A stretch of 64,000 nt of DNA from Novosphingobium sp. 32-60-15. Lineage in GTDB: Bacteria > Pseudomonadota > Alphaproteobacteria > Sphingomonadales > Sphingomonadaceae. Shown piece by piece: positions 9,676 to 16,989 of this stretch (the first letter of the stretch is position 1; each line of letters opens with the position of its first letter). The notes beneath the pieces were generated by a model that was not told the origin of the DNA, did no database searches, and worked only from the letters and a program-made list of their open reading frames with translations. Both the position numbers and the translations under genes were made by a program. The stretch spans positions 62,001 to 126,000 of the forward strand of contig NZ_NCEN01000008.1 of the NCBI RefSeq assembly GCF_002280675.1, in the 5' to 3' direction.

Positions 9676-10406
9676 TGCTCGAAGCTCTCGGTATCACCAT
9701 TCCGGGACGGGTGAGCGGCGTGACCGCGCAACTGCATTCCGGACGTCTCACCGCCATCTGCGGTCCGAATGGTGCCGGAAAATCAACGCTGTTGAGCGCG
9801 CTTGCGGGCCTGATCGTTCCCGACAGCGGCACGGTTACCCTGCTGAGCAAGCCGCTTGACCAGATTACGCCACAAGAGCGCGCGTGCCGGATTGGCTATC
9901 TGCCACAGTCAGCGCAAGTCGCTTGGAACATTTCGGTCCGCACTTTGGCCGGGTTGGGGCGCATGCCGCACCGCACCGGTGATGCAGAAAATGCGCGCGC
10001 CGTTGACGAAGCGTTGGGCCTGATGCAGCTTGAAGGCATGGCAGACAGGGCTTTGTCCGATTTGTCAGGAGGGGAGCGCGCAAGAGCATTGATGGCACGC
10101 GTCCTCGCCACACAGCCGCAATGGATATTGGCAGACGAACCGCTGGCTGCGCTGGATTTGGCGCATCAGCAAGCCTTGGCAGCGCGCCTACGCGCATTGT
10201 CGGCGCAGGGGCGGGGCGTTGTCGTGGTTGTCCATGATCTGGCATTGGCGATGAATCACGCCGACCATGTCATCGTGCTGGACAAAGGCACTGTCGCGGC
10301 AACAGGGGCGCCGGTCAAGGCATTGTCAGAACGCGTTATTGCAGACGTGTGGGGCCTGCAAACGCAATGGGTGGGCGAACCCGGCCATCGCGCTCTTGTC
10401 ATGTAA
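9675..10406 (+). CDS. btuD: B12 ABC transporter ATP-binding protein
   Basis: ATPase subunit of the cobalamin importer, 243 residues. Walker A is GPNGAGKST at residues 30-38, the Q-loop region is YLPQ, the ABC signature is LSGGE, Walker B leads into ILADEPLAALD, and the switch His is in VVVHDLALA. The ATG at 9675 overlaps the btuC stop (TAATG). A strong shared terminator follows within a few bases of the stop, so the operon ends here: btuB, btuF-like, btuC, btuD. No cobalamin biosynthesis or salvage genes follow, so this is an uptake-only unit. Confidence 0.92.
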   Translation: MLEALGITIPGRVSGVTAQLHSGRLTAICGPNGAGKSTLLSALAGLIVPDSGTVTLLSKPLDQITPQERACRIGYLPQSAQVAWNISVRTLAGLGRMPHRTGDAENARAVDEALGLMQLEGMADRALSDLSGGERARALMARVLATQPQWILADEPLAALDLAHQQALAARLRALSAQGRGVVVVVHDLALAMNHADHVIVLDKGTVAATGAPVKALSERVIADVWGLQTQWVGEPGHRALVM

Positions 10407-10411
10407 AACAC

Positions 10412-10440
10412 GGCCTCCCCGATTCAGGATCGGGGAGGCC
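10412..10440. terminator. Shared terminator between the btu operon and the RNA helicase gene
   Basis: A perfect 12-bp stem (GGCCTCCCCGAT / ATCGGGGAGGCC) with a TCAGG loop lies between two convergent genes. On the minus strand it is followed by GTGTTTTAC, so the helicase side has the better T tract. The plus side lacks a T run but the stem is strong. Confidence 0.75.
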
Positions 10441-10447
10441 GGTCAAA

Positions 10448-12232
10448 TTATGAACGCTTGGGCGGCGGACCCTTGCGGTGGGGTTTGCCTTCGGGGCGAG
10501 GGCCGCGTGGACCTTGGCGCGGGCCACCGGGGTGCGGACGTGGACCACCGGGATGGCTGCGCGGAGCGCGCGGGCCATCGTTTGAATCACCGCGACGGTT
10601 GTCACGCGCCACTTCACGCGGGCCATCGGGCGATGCTTCGATGTGAATGCCGTTCTCGTCCTCACCCTTGGGATCGGCTGTGCGGCGCACGGCATCGGCA
10701 AACTTGTCTGCGATTGCGCGTGGCACCTGGAACCACGTTTCGTTGGGCGTGATGCGGATCGCGCCGATTTCCTGGCGCGAAACGTGGCCACGGCGGCACA
10801 ATGTGGGCAAAATCCAGCGCGGATCGGCATTCTGGCGGCGGCCTACATCCATGCGGAACCACACGGTGTCTTCAAAGCCTTCGCGATGCGCGGTTGGCTG
10901 GCGGCGGCCTTCATCGTTGCCACCCGAAGTCAGCATTTCTTCAGGCTGCGGCATCGCGGCACGGTGCGCGCGGACCAGCGCGGCGGCCAGTTCCTCGGGC
11001 GAGCGCTGTTCAAGCAGGACGCGACCGATTTCGAGATCGGCTTCATCCACTTCCACCGGTGCCAGAATGGTTTCCATCAGGCGGACACGATCTTGCGCGC
11101 GGATCATTTCGAGCGAAGGCACATCGGCCCACTCGGCATTGATGCGTGCGCCGCGCAGCATCATTTCAACACGGCGGCGGCGTGGGTAGGGCACGATGAG
11201 CACAGCAGTGCCCTTCTTGCCTGCACGGCCTGTCCGGCCCGAACGGTGCTGAAGCGTTTCGGCATCGCGCGGAATTTCAACGTGAACCACAAGGCTGAGC
11301 GAGGGCAGATCGATGCCGCGCGCAGCGACGTCTGTGGCAACGCAAACGCGCGCGCGGCGATCACGCAGCGCTTGCAGTGCGTTGTTGCGTTCAGATTGGC
11401 TATGTTCACCCGATAGCGCAACAGCGGTAAAGCCGCGTTCCACCAGCGTAGCATGAAGGCGGCGCACGTTGTCGCGGGTTGCGCAAAACAGCATCGCGGT
11501 TTCGGCTTCGTGGTAACGCAACAGGTTGACGACGGCGGCTTCGATTTCAGCCGGTGCGACGGCAACCGCACGATAGGCAATGTCACCATGGCCGCGATCT
11601 TCGCCAACCGTGGAAATGCGCAAGGAATTGCGCTGATAACGCTTGGCCAGCGCCTCGATCGGCTTTGGCATCGTTGCCGAGAACAGCAACGTACGGCGCG
11701 TTTCTGGCGTCGCGTCGAGCAGTTCTTCCAGATCTTCGCGGAAGCCCATGTCAAGCATTTCGTCTGCTTCATCGAGCACGACCGAACGCAAGGCCGAAAG
11801 GTCAAGTGCGCCCCGTTCAAGGTGATCGCGCAGTCGGCCCGGTGTGCCGACAACGATATGCGCGCCGTGGCTAAGGGCGCGGCGTTCGCGCGAAGCGTCC
11901 ATACCGCCAACGCATGTGGCGATGCGCGCTTGGGTGGGGGCATAAAGCCACGTCAATTCGCGGCTGACTTGCAACGCCAATTCGCGGGTTGGCGCAATCA
12001 CCAGCGCCAATGGTGATGTGGTGTATGGCATCGTCGGCGCATCGCCGAGCAGTTCGTTGGCCATGGCAAGACCGAACGCCACCGTTTTGCCCGAACCGGT
12101 CTGGGCCGAAACGATCATATCGCGGCCCACGGCTTCTGGCTGGCTTACCGAGGTTTGAACCGGGGTAAGCGCGGTGTAGCCGTGGTTCTCCAGGGCCTTG
12201 GCGAGAGGGGCGGGCAAGTTTTCAAAAATCAT
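10448..12232 (-). CDS. DEAD-box RNA helicase with DbpA-like RNA-binding domain
   Basis: ATP-dependent RNA helicase, probably acting in ribosome assembly or cold-induced mRNA unwinding (DeaD/DbpA type). All core motifs are present: TPVQ, AQTGSGKT at 43-50, PTRELALQ at 81-88, GTPGRLRDH at 129-137, DEAD at 154-157, SAT at 185-187, VATDVAARGID and HRSGRTGRAG in the second RecA domain. A DbpA-like RNA-binding domain follows (about residues 455-535, with VWFRMDVGRR and IGAIRI). The tail is basic and Gly/Pro/Arg-rich, typical of non-specific RNA contacts. At 594 residues it fits this class. The upstream gap holds a perfect 10-bp hairpin (12295-12317) that could lie in its 5' leader. Confidence 0.92.
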   Translation of the reverse strand: MIFENLPAPLAKALENHGYTALTPVQTSVSQPEAVGRDMIVSAQTGSGKTVAFGLAMANELLGDAPTMPYTTSPLALVIAPTRELALQVSRELTWLYAPTQARIATCVGGMDASRERRALSHGAHIVVGTPGRLRDHLERGALDLSALRSVVLDEADEMLDMGFREDLEELLDATPETRRTLLFSATMPKPIEALAKRYQRNSLRISTVGEDRGHGDIAYRAVAVAPAEIEAAVVNLLRYHEAETAMLFCATRDNVRRLHATLVERGFTAVALSGEHSQSERNNALQALRDRRARVCVATDVAARGIDLPSLSLVVHVEIPRDAETLQHRSGRTGRAGKKGTAVLIVPYPRRRRVEMMLRGARINAEWADVPSLEMIRAQDRVRLMETILAPVEVDEADLEIGRVLLEQRSPEELAAALVRAHRAAMPQPEEMLTSGGNDEGRRQPTAHREGFEDTVWFRMDVGRRQNADPRWILPTLCRRGHVSRQEIGAIRITPNETWFQVPRAIADKFADAVRRTADPKGEDENGIHIEASPDGPREVARDNRRGDSNDGPRAPRSHPGGPRPHPGGPRQGPRGPRPEGKPHRKGPPPKRS

Positions 12233-12294
12233 ACGTCATCGCTTGTCTGGCCACTTATGCGGCACGTTTTTGTAGGGTCAGTCTGCCGGCTGTT

Positions 12295-12317
12295 TGCGCA
12301 GCGGTCACCGCTGCGCA
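12295..12317. other. Perfect hairpin in the helicase upstream region
   Basis: TGCGCAGCGG (12295-12304) and CCGCTGCGCA (12308-12317) form a perfect 10-bp stem with a 3-base loop. It lies 63 bases before the helicase start and could be part of that gene's 5' leader. No T tract follows on either strand. Confidence 0.4.
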
Positions 12318-12449
12318 TCGCTCTGGCCTCGATTTATCCCACAAGACTCTGGCGATGCAGTTCGCGCGGCCCTTACAGGGTGATTTCATGTTTGGCTTGT
12401 CTTTTTTTCAAATTGGCATGCTGCCGGGGCGTTGGTGTGAAACCACAGC

Positions 12450-12476
12450 TTGCGATGGAATGGACATTTGTATAAA
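12450..12476 (+). promoter_or_regulatory. Candidate promoter for the oxygenase-flavin reductase pair
   Basis: TTGCGA at 12450-12455 and TATAAA at 12471-12476 are separated by 15 bases, slightly short of optimal. They sit in an AT-rich patch unusual for this window, about 40 bases before the GTG start at 12517. This is a pattern match only. Confidence 0.35.
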
Positions 12477-12516
12477 TTGTTAGGGTACCAAATTATATTT
12501 GCGGGAGACATAACTG

Positions 12517-13428
12517 GTGGCCGATCAAGCGGATGCAGTCGATGTAGAAGATACGGTCCGCCAAGCGCCAGCGCGCATCCGGTATCTGGCCGAGGGTGAC
12601 TACGTAACCCGCCGCTATGTCAGCCAGGGCGCCGAAATCAACACCGGCGAATACTGTGATTATGATTGCGTCGTGCGCGATGGCATGCCCATCCGCGACC
12701 ACTTCGTGCTTGATACCCATGGCTTCATGATCAGCAAGCATCAGACAGCCATCAAGGATTTCCACGACAGGTCCACAGTCGATACGCTGTATCTGGATGA
12801 AGTGGAAGAACTCGTGGCTGGACTGTGCGGAGCCACGCGGGTTGCAGCGCAAGGATGGATGATCCGCACTTCCGCCGATCTTACCGCACGGGCCAAAGAG
12901 AAAGTCGAAGGCTATCAGCACAGCGGCGGCATTCAACCACCTGCGGGCGAGGCGCATGTCGATTACAACGAATTGACCGGCCGCCGATCGGCGGCGCGCA
13001 TATATGCTGGTCGTTTCCCCGATGCACCCGGATACAAGCGCTATATCTGCTTTTCGCTATGGCGCACATTTTCACCGGGGCCGCAGGACTGGCCGCTGGC
13101 AGTGTGCGATGGGCGTACCGTGGGGGACGAGGAAACGGCCTCAAATACCCTGTTTGTTGTGGATGAATTCCCGACAGGTGATGCCTTGACCGCCCCCGTC
13201 GAGGGCGAAGATCAAATGATCGCAGCTACCATCTTTCGTCATCGTGAACGGCACAGGTGGTGGTATTTTTCGAACATGACGGCCGACGATGTATTGCTGT
13301 TCAAATTTCAGGATAGCGATCATTCGGTCACATGGCGTTGTCCGCACACGGCTTTTCACGACACAAGCCTGCCCGATACGCAAACGCGAATGAGCATCGA
13401 AGTGCGGTGCATCGCTTTCTTTGAATAG
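12517..13428 (+). CDS. CmcJ/NvfI-family oxidoreductase (putative 2-oxoglutarate/Fe-type oxygenase)
   Basis: The 303-residue protein resembles the CmcJ/NvfI/AsaB family of bacterial and fungal hydroxylase/desaturase-like proteins. Typical elements are HFVLDTHGFMI near residues 68-78, a HVDYN motif near 148-152 (a likely metal-binding H-x-D), the block SLWRTFSPGPQDWPLAVCD near 180-198, FKFQDSDHSV near 270, and a late CPHTAFHD near 284-291 with another His. The start is GTG at 12517 with GGGAG about 10 bases upstream. A flavin reductase gene follows 52 bases downstream, probably co-transcribed. CmcJ takes part in cephamycin 7-methoxylation, but the substrate here cannot be inferred. No signal peptide is seen. 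Confidence 0.72.
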   Translation: MADQADAVDVEDTVRQAPARIRYLAEGDYVTRRYVSQGAEINTGEYCDYDCVVRDGMPIRDHFVLDTHGFMISKHQTAIKDFHDRSTVDTLYLDEVEELVAGLCGATRVAAQGWMIRTSADLTARAKEKVEGYQHSGGIQPPAGEAHVDYNELTGRRSAARIYAGRFPDAPGYKRYICFSLWRTFSPGPQDWPLAVCDGRTVGDEETASNTLFVVDEFPTGDALTAPVEGEDQMIAATIFRHRERHRWWYFSNMTADDVLLFKFQDSDHSVTWRCPHTAFHDTSLPDTQTRMSIEVRCIAFFE

Positions 13429-13480
13429 CCCAAAAGGGAAGGTAGTTGACGTCTCCTGCGTTTGTCGACAGGGGGCAGAA

Positions 13481-13969
13481 ATGATCGACGCTCGCCACTT
13501 CCGTAACGTCCTCGGCACCTGGCCGACTGGCGTATGTGTTATCACTGCTGTTGATGCCGATGGTCAGCGCCACGGCATGGTGGTGGGTTCATTCTCGTCA
13601 ATCTCGCTCGAACCGCCGCTGGTGGGCTTTTTCCCGGACAAGCGTTCCAGTACCTGGCCAAAAATTGCCGCGAGTGGCCGGTTCTGCGTTAACGTGTTGG
13701 GAGCAGGCCAGTTGGACTTGTGCAACCGTTTCGCCTCGCGTGCAGAAGATAAGTACGCCGAATTGGCGCATGGAGAGAGCCCGTCAGGCCAACCGCTTCT
13801 CGATGATGCAATCGCATGGATTGACTGTACGATCGAACGCGTTGAGGAAATCGGTGATCACTTGCTGGTGGTCGGCGCTGTGGAAGCGCTTGATCGACGC
13901 GAGGATGGCACGCCGCTGCTGTTCTTCCGGGGGCAGTATCATGACGTGGCAGATTTACCCGGCGTTTAA
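13481..13969 (+). CDS. Flavin reductase-like FMN-binding protein
   Basis: A 162-residue protein of the flavin reductase domain family, which reduces FMN or FAD with NAD(P)H and often feeds reduced flavin to a partner monooxygenase. Visible family marks are MIDARHFRNVLGTWPTGVCVITA at the N-terminus (given in part), the flavin-binding SSISLEPPLVGFF near residues 44-57, and FCVNVLGAGQ near 74-83. The ATG at 13481 follows a purine-rich GGGGGCAG; a longer frame from 13421 overlaps the upstream gene and has no better site. It lies just behind the CmcJ-family gene. A terminator follows at 14137. Confidence 0.85.
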   Translation: MIDARHFRNVLGTWPTGVCVITAVDADGQRHGMVVGSFSSISLEPPLVGFFPDKRSSTWPKIAASGRFCVNVLGAGQLDLCNRFASRAEDKYAELAHGESPSGQPLLDDAIAWIDCTIERVEEIGDHLLVVGAVEALDRREDGTPLLFFRGQYHDVADLPGV

Positions 13970-14024
13970 TCGCTGATCAGAGATGAGCGCCAAGCGTTCT
14001 GGAAGCTGAAATCTGGTTGCGTTT

Positions 14025-14038
14025 TTGATATCGGTCAA
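14025..14038 (+). promoter_or_regulatory. Near-consensus FNR box
   Basis: TTGAT-ATCG-GTCAA matches the FNR/FixK consensus TTGAT-N4-ATCAA at nine of ten positions. It lies in the 299-base gap between the flavin reductase gene and the fnr gene. A class II start site would fall near 14073, ahead of two hairpins and a terminator but 200 bases before fnr. It may drive a small RNA or autoregulate fnr. Confidence 0.5.
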
Positions 14039-14072
14039 GGTCTGGGCAGTTGCGCAGCATTAGTGATAGCTG

Positions 14073-14166
14073 CGACGAAACGGAGAGCTTTCGCTCTCTG
14101 GGCTACCTCTCCGCTTCGCCGATTTCTCCCCTACTCGGGCGGTCTGGTATTCCGACCGCCCCATTT
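14073..14166 (+). ncRNA. Candidate FNR-dependent small RNA
   Basis: No gene occupies this stretch. If the FNR box at 14025-14038 acts as a class II activator site, transcription would begin near 14073. The transcript would then contain a tight hairpin (GAGAGC-tttc-GCTCTC, 14083-14098), two single-stranded C-rich segments resembling anti-Shine-Dalgarno sequences (CCTCTCC and TCTCCCC), and an intrinsic terminator at 14137-14166. The length would be about 95 bases, usual for a trans-acting sRNA. The -10 element is weak (TAGTGA at 14061-14066). The alternative is that the terminator simply ends the upstream operon. Confidence 0.3.
14137..14166 (+). terminator. Intrinsic terminator between flavin reductase and fnr
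   Basis: GGGCGGTC at 14137-14144 pairs with GACCGCCC at 14154-14161, with two further G-C pairs in the loop region, followed by CATTTTT. This is a good plus-strand terminator 168 bases after the flavin reductase stop. Confidence 0.8.
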
Positions 14167-14268
14167 TTCATATCCAAATGACCCTCCAAGGCCTGATCTT
14201 GGCGATTGAACAGCGGTTTGGCACTTTCGCCAATTGCGGGACGTTGCGTGCAATGGTAACGCAAGCCA

Positions 14269-14964
14269 ATGACCCCATGCGATACCTGCGTTGTCCGTAA
14301 CCGTGCGATTTGCTCTGGCCTTGACGATGCTGAGCTTGTGGCGCTCAACAACATCGGTCGGCGGCGCAATGTTACGGCTGGCGAACCGCTGATTTGGGAA
14401 GACGACGATTCACTTCTCGTCGCCAATGTCATCGAAGGTGTCCTCAAACTCACGACCAGCACAGAAGACGGCCGGGAACAGATTGTCGGCGTGGCCTATC
14501 CATCCGATTTCATCGGACGCCCGTTCGGTCAAACCAGCAGCGCCAGCGTCGTTGCATTAACCGACGCGCGGGTCTGCGTATTTTCGCGCAACGATTTTGA
14601 CCGGTTTGCGCGCGAACATCCTGAACTTGAACACAAGTTGCTTGAGCGCACGCTGGCCGAACTGGACCGCACCCGGTCATGGATGATGCTGTTGGGGCGC
14701 AAAAATGCGTCGGAAAAGATCGCTACGTTCCTGTTGGAAATGTCTGACCGTCTGGCTGACAGCAGTTGCACAGGGGCAATTGGCCCTGCCAAACGGTTCT
14801 CGCTGCCATTTTCGCGCCAACAAGTGGCCGATTTGCTGGGGCTGACGATCGAGACGGTAAGCCGCCAATTCACCAAGCTCAAAAATGATGGCGTGGTGGA
14901 ACTGCCTTCTCGCCGCGAGGTTGAGATCGTCAACCGTGGTGCGCTGCTCGCTTTGGCGGGCTGA
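14269..14964 (+). CDS. Crp/Fnr-family oxygen-responsive regulator (FnrL-like)
   Basis: Transcription regulator with an N-terminal cyclic-nucleotide-binding-like sensor domain and a C-terminal winged helix. Cysteines at 4, 7 and 15 plus Cys103 match the arrangement that holds the oxygen-labile 4Fe-4S cluster in FNR proteins. The recognition helix reads IETVSRQF, with Glu195, Ser198 and Arg199 as in FNR/FixK, predicting binding to TTGAT-N4-ATCAA. A perfect copy of that site lies 2 kb downstream before ccoN, and a near copy lies upstream of this gene. At 231 residues it fits the family. The ATG at 14269 has no strong ribosome binding site, but an internal start would lose the cysteines. Confidence 0.92.
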   Translation: MTPCDTCVVRNRAICSGLDDAELVALNNIGRRRNVTAGEPLIWEDDDSLLVANVIEGVLKLTTSTEDGREQIVGVAYPSDFIGRPFGQTSSASVVALTDARVCVFSRNDFDRFAREHPELEHKLLERTLAELDRTRSWMMLLGRKNASEKIATFLLEMSDRLADSSCTGAIGPAKRFSLPFSRQQVADLLGLTIETVSRQFTKLKNDGVVELPSRREVEIVNRGALLALAG

Positions 14965-15062
14965 CAGCCTTGTGCCATAGGGCTTGAATGGGTCGGCCTT
15001 AGGCATTTTACCTGCAAGTTCCCATGCAGGCCAAAGCGCTGCTCAAATGCGGAGTCTGATCC

Positions 15063-15950
15063 TTGATCGTCAAACCCATCCCGTCAGTAAAGACCATCGT
15101 CCGCAATGTCTGGAAGCCGCTGACGTTTCTGTTCGTCTGGGACGTGGTGGTGACGGTCACATATTATGTCTTGCCATTTCGCGCGCCGCAATTGCCGCTC
15201 ACTCTTCTGGGTTCGGTTGTTGCGCTGTTCCTGGGCTTTCGCAGCAACTCGGCCTATCAACGCTGGTGGGAAGGGCGGGTGCTGTGGGGGGCCATGATCA
15301 ACGCCAGTCGCAATCTGGCCCGCGCCACAATCAGCTTCATGCCCGATCCGCAAGGCACGCCACTGGCGCGCGATATCGTGTTCCGCCAAATTGCTTATGT
15401 GAACGCCTTGCGGTGCCAGTTGCGGCGCTTGCCCTACGATGCAGAGGTAACAGATTACCTGTCCAAAGTGGAAGAACGTGATGCGATGGGCCGCACCAAT
15501 GTGGCCAACGCCATTCTGGATGGGACGAGCCACGAGATTGATGGCGCGCGACGGCGGGGGTGGATTGATACGATCCAGCAAACATCGATTGAAAGCGTGT
15601 TGATCGACATTGCCAACGCACAAGGCGGTATGGAGCGGCTGAAGAATACGCCACTTCCCAGCCATTTCCGTTTCTATCCCACGCTCTTTGCGCACGTTTT
15701 CTGTGTGCTTTTGCCGTTTGGACTAGTGGAGACGCTGGGTTTCGCAACGCCGCTTGGTTCGACCATCGCCGGGTTGATGTTCCTGGCGGTTTTGGCCATC
15801 GGCAACGAACTGGTAGATCCGTTTTCCAACACCGTTCACGATCTGCCGCTGGACGCGATGTGTCGCACGATCGAGATCGACTTGTTGCAATCGGTGGGAA
15901 TGAAGGCACCCGCGCCGGTATTGCCAGTCGGCGGCCGGATTCTGACCTGA
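15063..15950 (+). CDS. Bestrophin-like (UPF0187/YneE) membrane channel protein
   Basis: Inner-membrane protein of the bestrophin family, whose bacterial members form pentameric ion channels. The 295 residues show two N-terminal membrane segments (about 20-65, with LTFLFVWDVVVTVTYYVLP), then the family signature FLGFRSNSAYQRWWEGRVLWG near residues 57-77, a soluble helical middle, and two more membrane segments near 205-250. The conserved NELVDPF follows near 258. The start appears to be TTG at 15063, with GGAG about 9 bases upstream; the frame continues directly into typical family sequence. It lies 98 bases after fnr and is convergent with ompW. Confidence 0.85.
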   Translation: MIVKPIPSVKTIVRNVWKPLTFLFVWDVVVTVTYYVLPFRAPQLPLTLLGSVVALFLGFRSNSAYQRWWEGRVLWGAMINASRNLARATISFMPDPQGTPLARDIVFRQIAYVNALRCQLRRLPYDAEVTDYLSKVEERDAMGRTNVANAILDGTSHEIDGARRRGWIDTIQQTSIESVLIDIANAQGGMERLKNTPLPSHFRFYPTLFAHVFCVLLPFGLVETLGFATPLGSTIAGLMFLAVLAIGNELVDPFSNTVHDLPLDAMCRTIEIDLLQSVGMKAPAPVLPVGGRILT

Positions 15951-16017
15951 CGCAAAAGGTGCGGGCAGGGGGGTGACGAGGTGATCCCAGAACCCCTTCA
16001 ACCTTCCTGCCCGCTAT

Positions 16018-16057
16018 CACCGGGCCCTGCACGCATGGGGGTGAGCAGGGCCCGGTG
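16018..16057. terminator. Strong hairpin between convergent bestrophin-like and ompW genes
   Basis: A perfect 13-bp stem (CACCGGGCCCTGC / GCAGGGCCCGGTG) with a 14-base loop. A second inverted repeat (GCGGGCAGG 15961-15969 / CCTGCCCGC 16006-16014) sits beside it. Neither side has a proper T tract, so termination efficiency is uncertain, but the place between two convergent stops fits. Confidence 0.55.
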
Positions 16058-16067
16058 AAATCGCTTA

Positions 16068-16754
16068 TCAGAAGCGGTAGGCAAGGCCCGCACTGACAAC
16101 CCATGGATCAAGTGAATGCTTGGTCGTCAGCACTTCGGCATTGCCGGCAAAGAAGTGCGCGGTCGTGTCCATGAAGTACTTCTTGGCATCCAGACTCAGG
16201 CCGAGGCCCTTGTCATTCAACGGAACGTCAACGCCTGCTTGCAGGGCGAAGCCCACATCGTTGGAAAAGCGCACTTTGGTAACGCCCAGCGGCACGATGC
16301 TTGAGCCGGGCTTTTCGCCGAAATACAGAAACATCGCAGGCCCGGCACCCAGATAAGGCTTCATGCCGCCACCGGTAGGCAAATGGTATTTCAGCGTCAG
16401 CGTAGCGGGCAAGACCAGCACATGATCTACGATGTTCGTTGCCGCAGCCAGAGTGCCGGTGCCGCTGACGTGATGCTGGGTAAAGCAGCAGATCGTCTCG
16501 GCCGAGATATTTGGCGTGACGAAATATTCCACCGCCAGCGTCGGCACATAATTATCGTTGGCCTTGGTGTTCGCACCAACCGTCAGGTTCAGCGGATCGT
16601 TGGTAACCGCAACGATCTTGCCATCAGGCAGCACACCAGTGCCCAGCACCTTCACTTGCAACTTGCCGTCTGCTGAACCGGCAACAGCCGTCGCCGGAGC
16701 CAGTGCGGCAGCAGCAATCAGGGCGGGCAGGGCGGCAGTCATCAGCTTTTTCAT
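16068..16754 (-). CDS. ompW: OmpW-family outer membrane protein
   Basis: Small eight-stranded outer-membrane barrel of the OmpW family, 228 residues. It has a signal peptide (MKKLMTAALPALIAAAALAPATAVAG), an N-terminal KLQVKVLGTGVLP, the family-typical LPATLTLKYHLP near residue 118, YLGAG in the middle and a terminal aromatic Phe (GLAYRF) as expected for barrel assembly. OmpW is oxygen-regulated in enteric bacteria; here the gene diverges from ccoN and a perfect FNR box lies between them, so anaerobic or microaerobic control is likely. A candidate -10 element TATACT is visible on the minus strand at 16897-16892. Confidence 0.88.
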   Translation of the reverse strand: MKKLMTAALPALIAAAALAPATAVAGSADGKLQVKVLGTGVLPDGKIVAVTNDPLNLTVGANTKANDNYVPTLAVEYFVTPNISAETICCFTQHHVSGTGTLAAATNIVDHVLVLPATLTLKYHLPTGGGMKPYLGAGPAMFLYFGEKPGSSIVPLGVTKVRFSNDVGFALQAGVDVPLNDKGLGLSLDAKKYFMDTTAHFFAGNAEVLTTKHSLDPWVVSAGLAYRF

Positions 16755-16891
16755 CGGTCATGTCCTGCACCACGGCTGGTCTACCCCTCGTAGACCCAGA
16801 CATTGTCCGTGGCTTGAAGCTGCTGATGCATCGCAGCGAATCGTCCGGCATTGACGAAGCGCAAAATTCCCGATTTCCCATCTACGACCAA

Positions 16892-16897
16892 AGTATA
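16892..16897 (-). promoter_or_regulatory. Candidate -10 element of ompW
   Basis: On the minus strand this reads TATACT, one mismatch from consensus. It lies about 26 bases from the centre of the FNR box, roughly the spacing of a class II FNR promoter but about four bases short. Confidence 0.35.
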
Positions 16898-16915
16898 AGC
16901 CTGATTTCCGCCGAT

Positions 16916-16929
16916 TTGATGTCGATCAA
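16916..16929. promoter_or_regulatory. Perfect FNR box between ompW and ccoN
   Basis: TTGAT-GTCG-ATCAA is an exact match to the FNR/FixK consensus, and the whole 14 bases apart from the centre are palindromic. It lies 60 bases before the ccoN ATG and 161 bases before ompW, so it could serve both divergent promoters. An Fnr-type regulator with the matching recognition helix is encoded at 14269-14964. Confidence 0.9.
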
Positions 16930-16989
16930 TGTCCGCAGTCCCGGTTGGGTGCAGCGCGGCATCAACATCACTCATGGAAGGAAGGCTCC

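Noticed and set aside
10643..11416. A 257-codon plus-strand frame opposite the RNA helicase
   Set aside because: It lies fully over the helicase core motifs and has no recognisable domain or ribosome binding site.
15063..15073. TTGATCGTCAA at the start of the bestrophin-like gene, resembling an FNR site
   Set aside because: The half-sites are separated by one base instead of four and the motif overlaps the start codon.
16781..16975. A 64-codon minus-strand frame between ompW and ccoN
   Set aside because: The product looks somewhat protein-like, but the frame contains the perfect FNR box and the ompW promoter candidate and has only a weak ribosome binding site.
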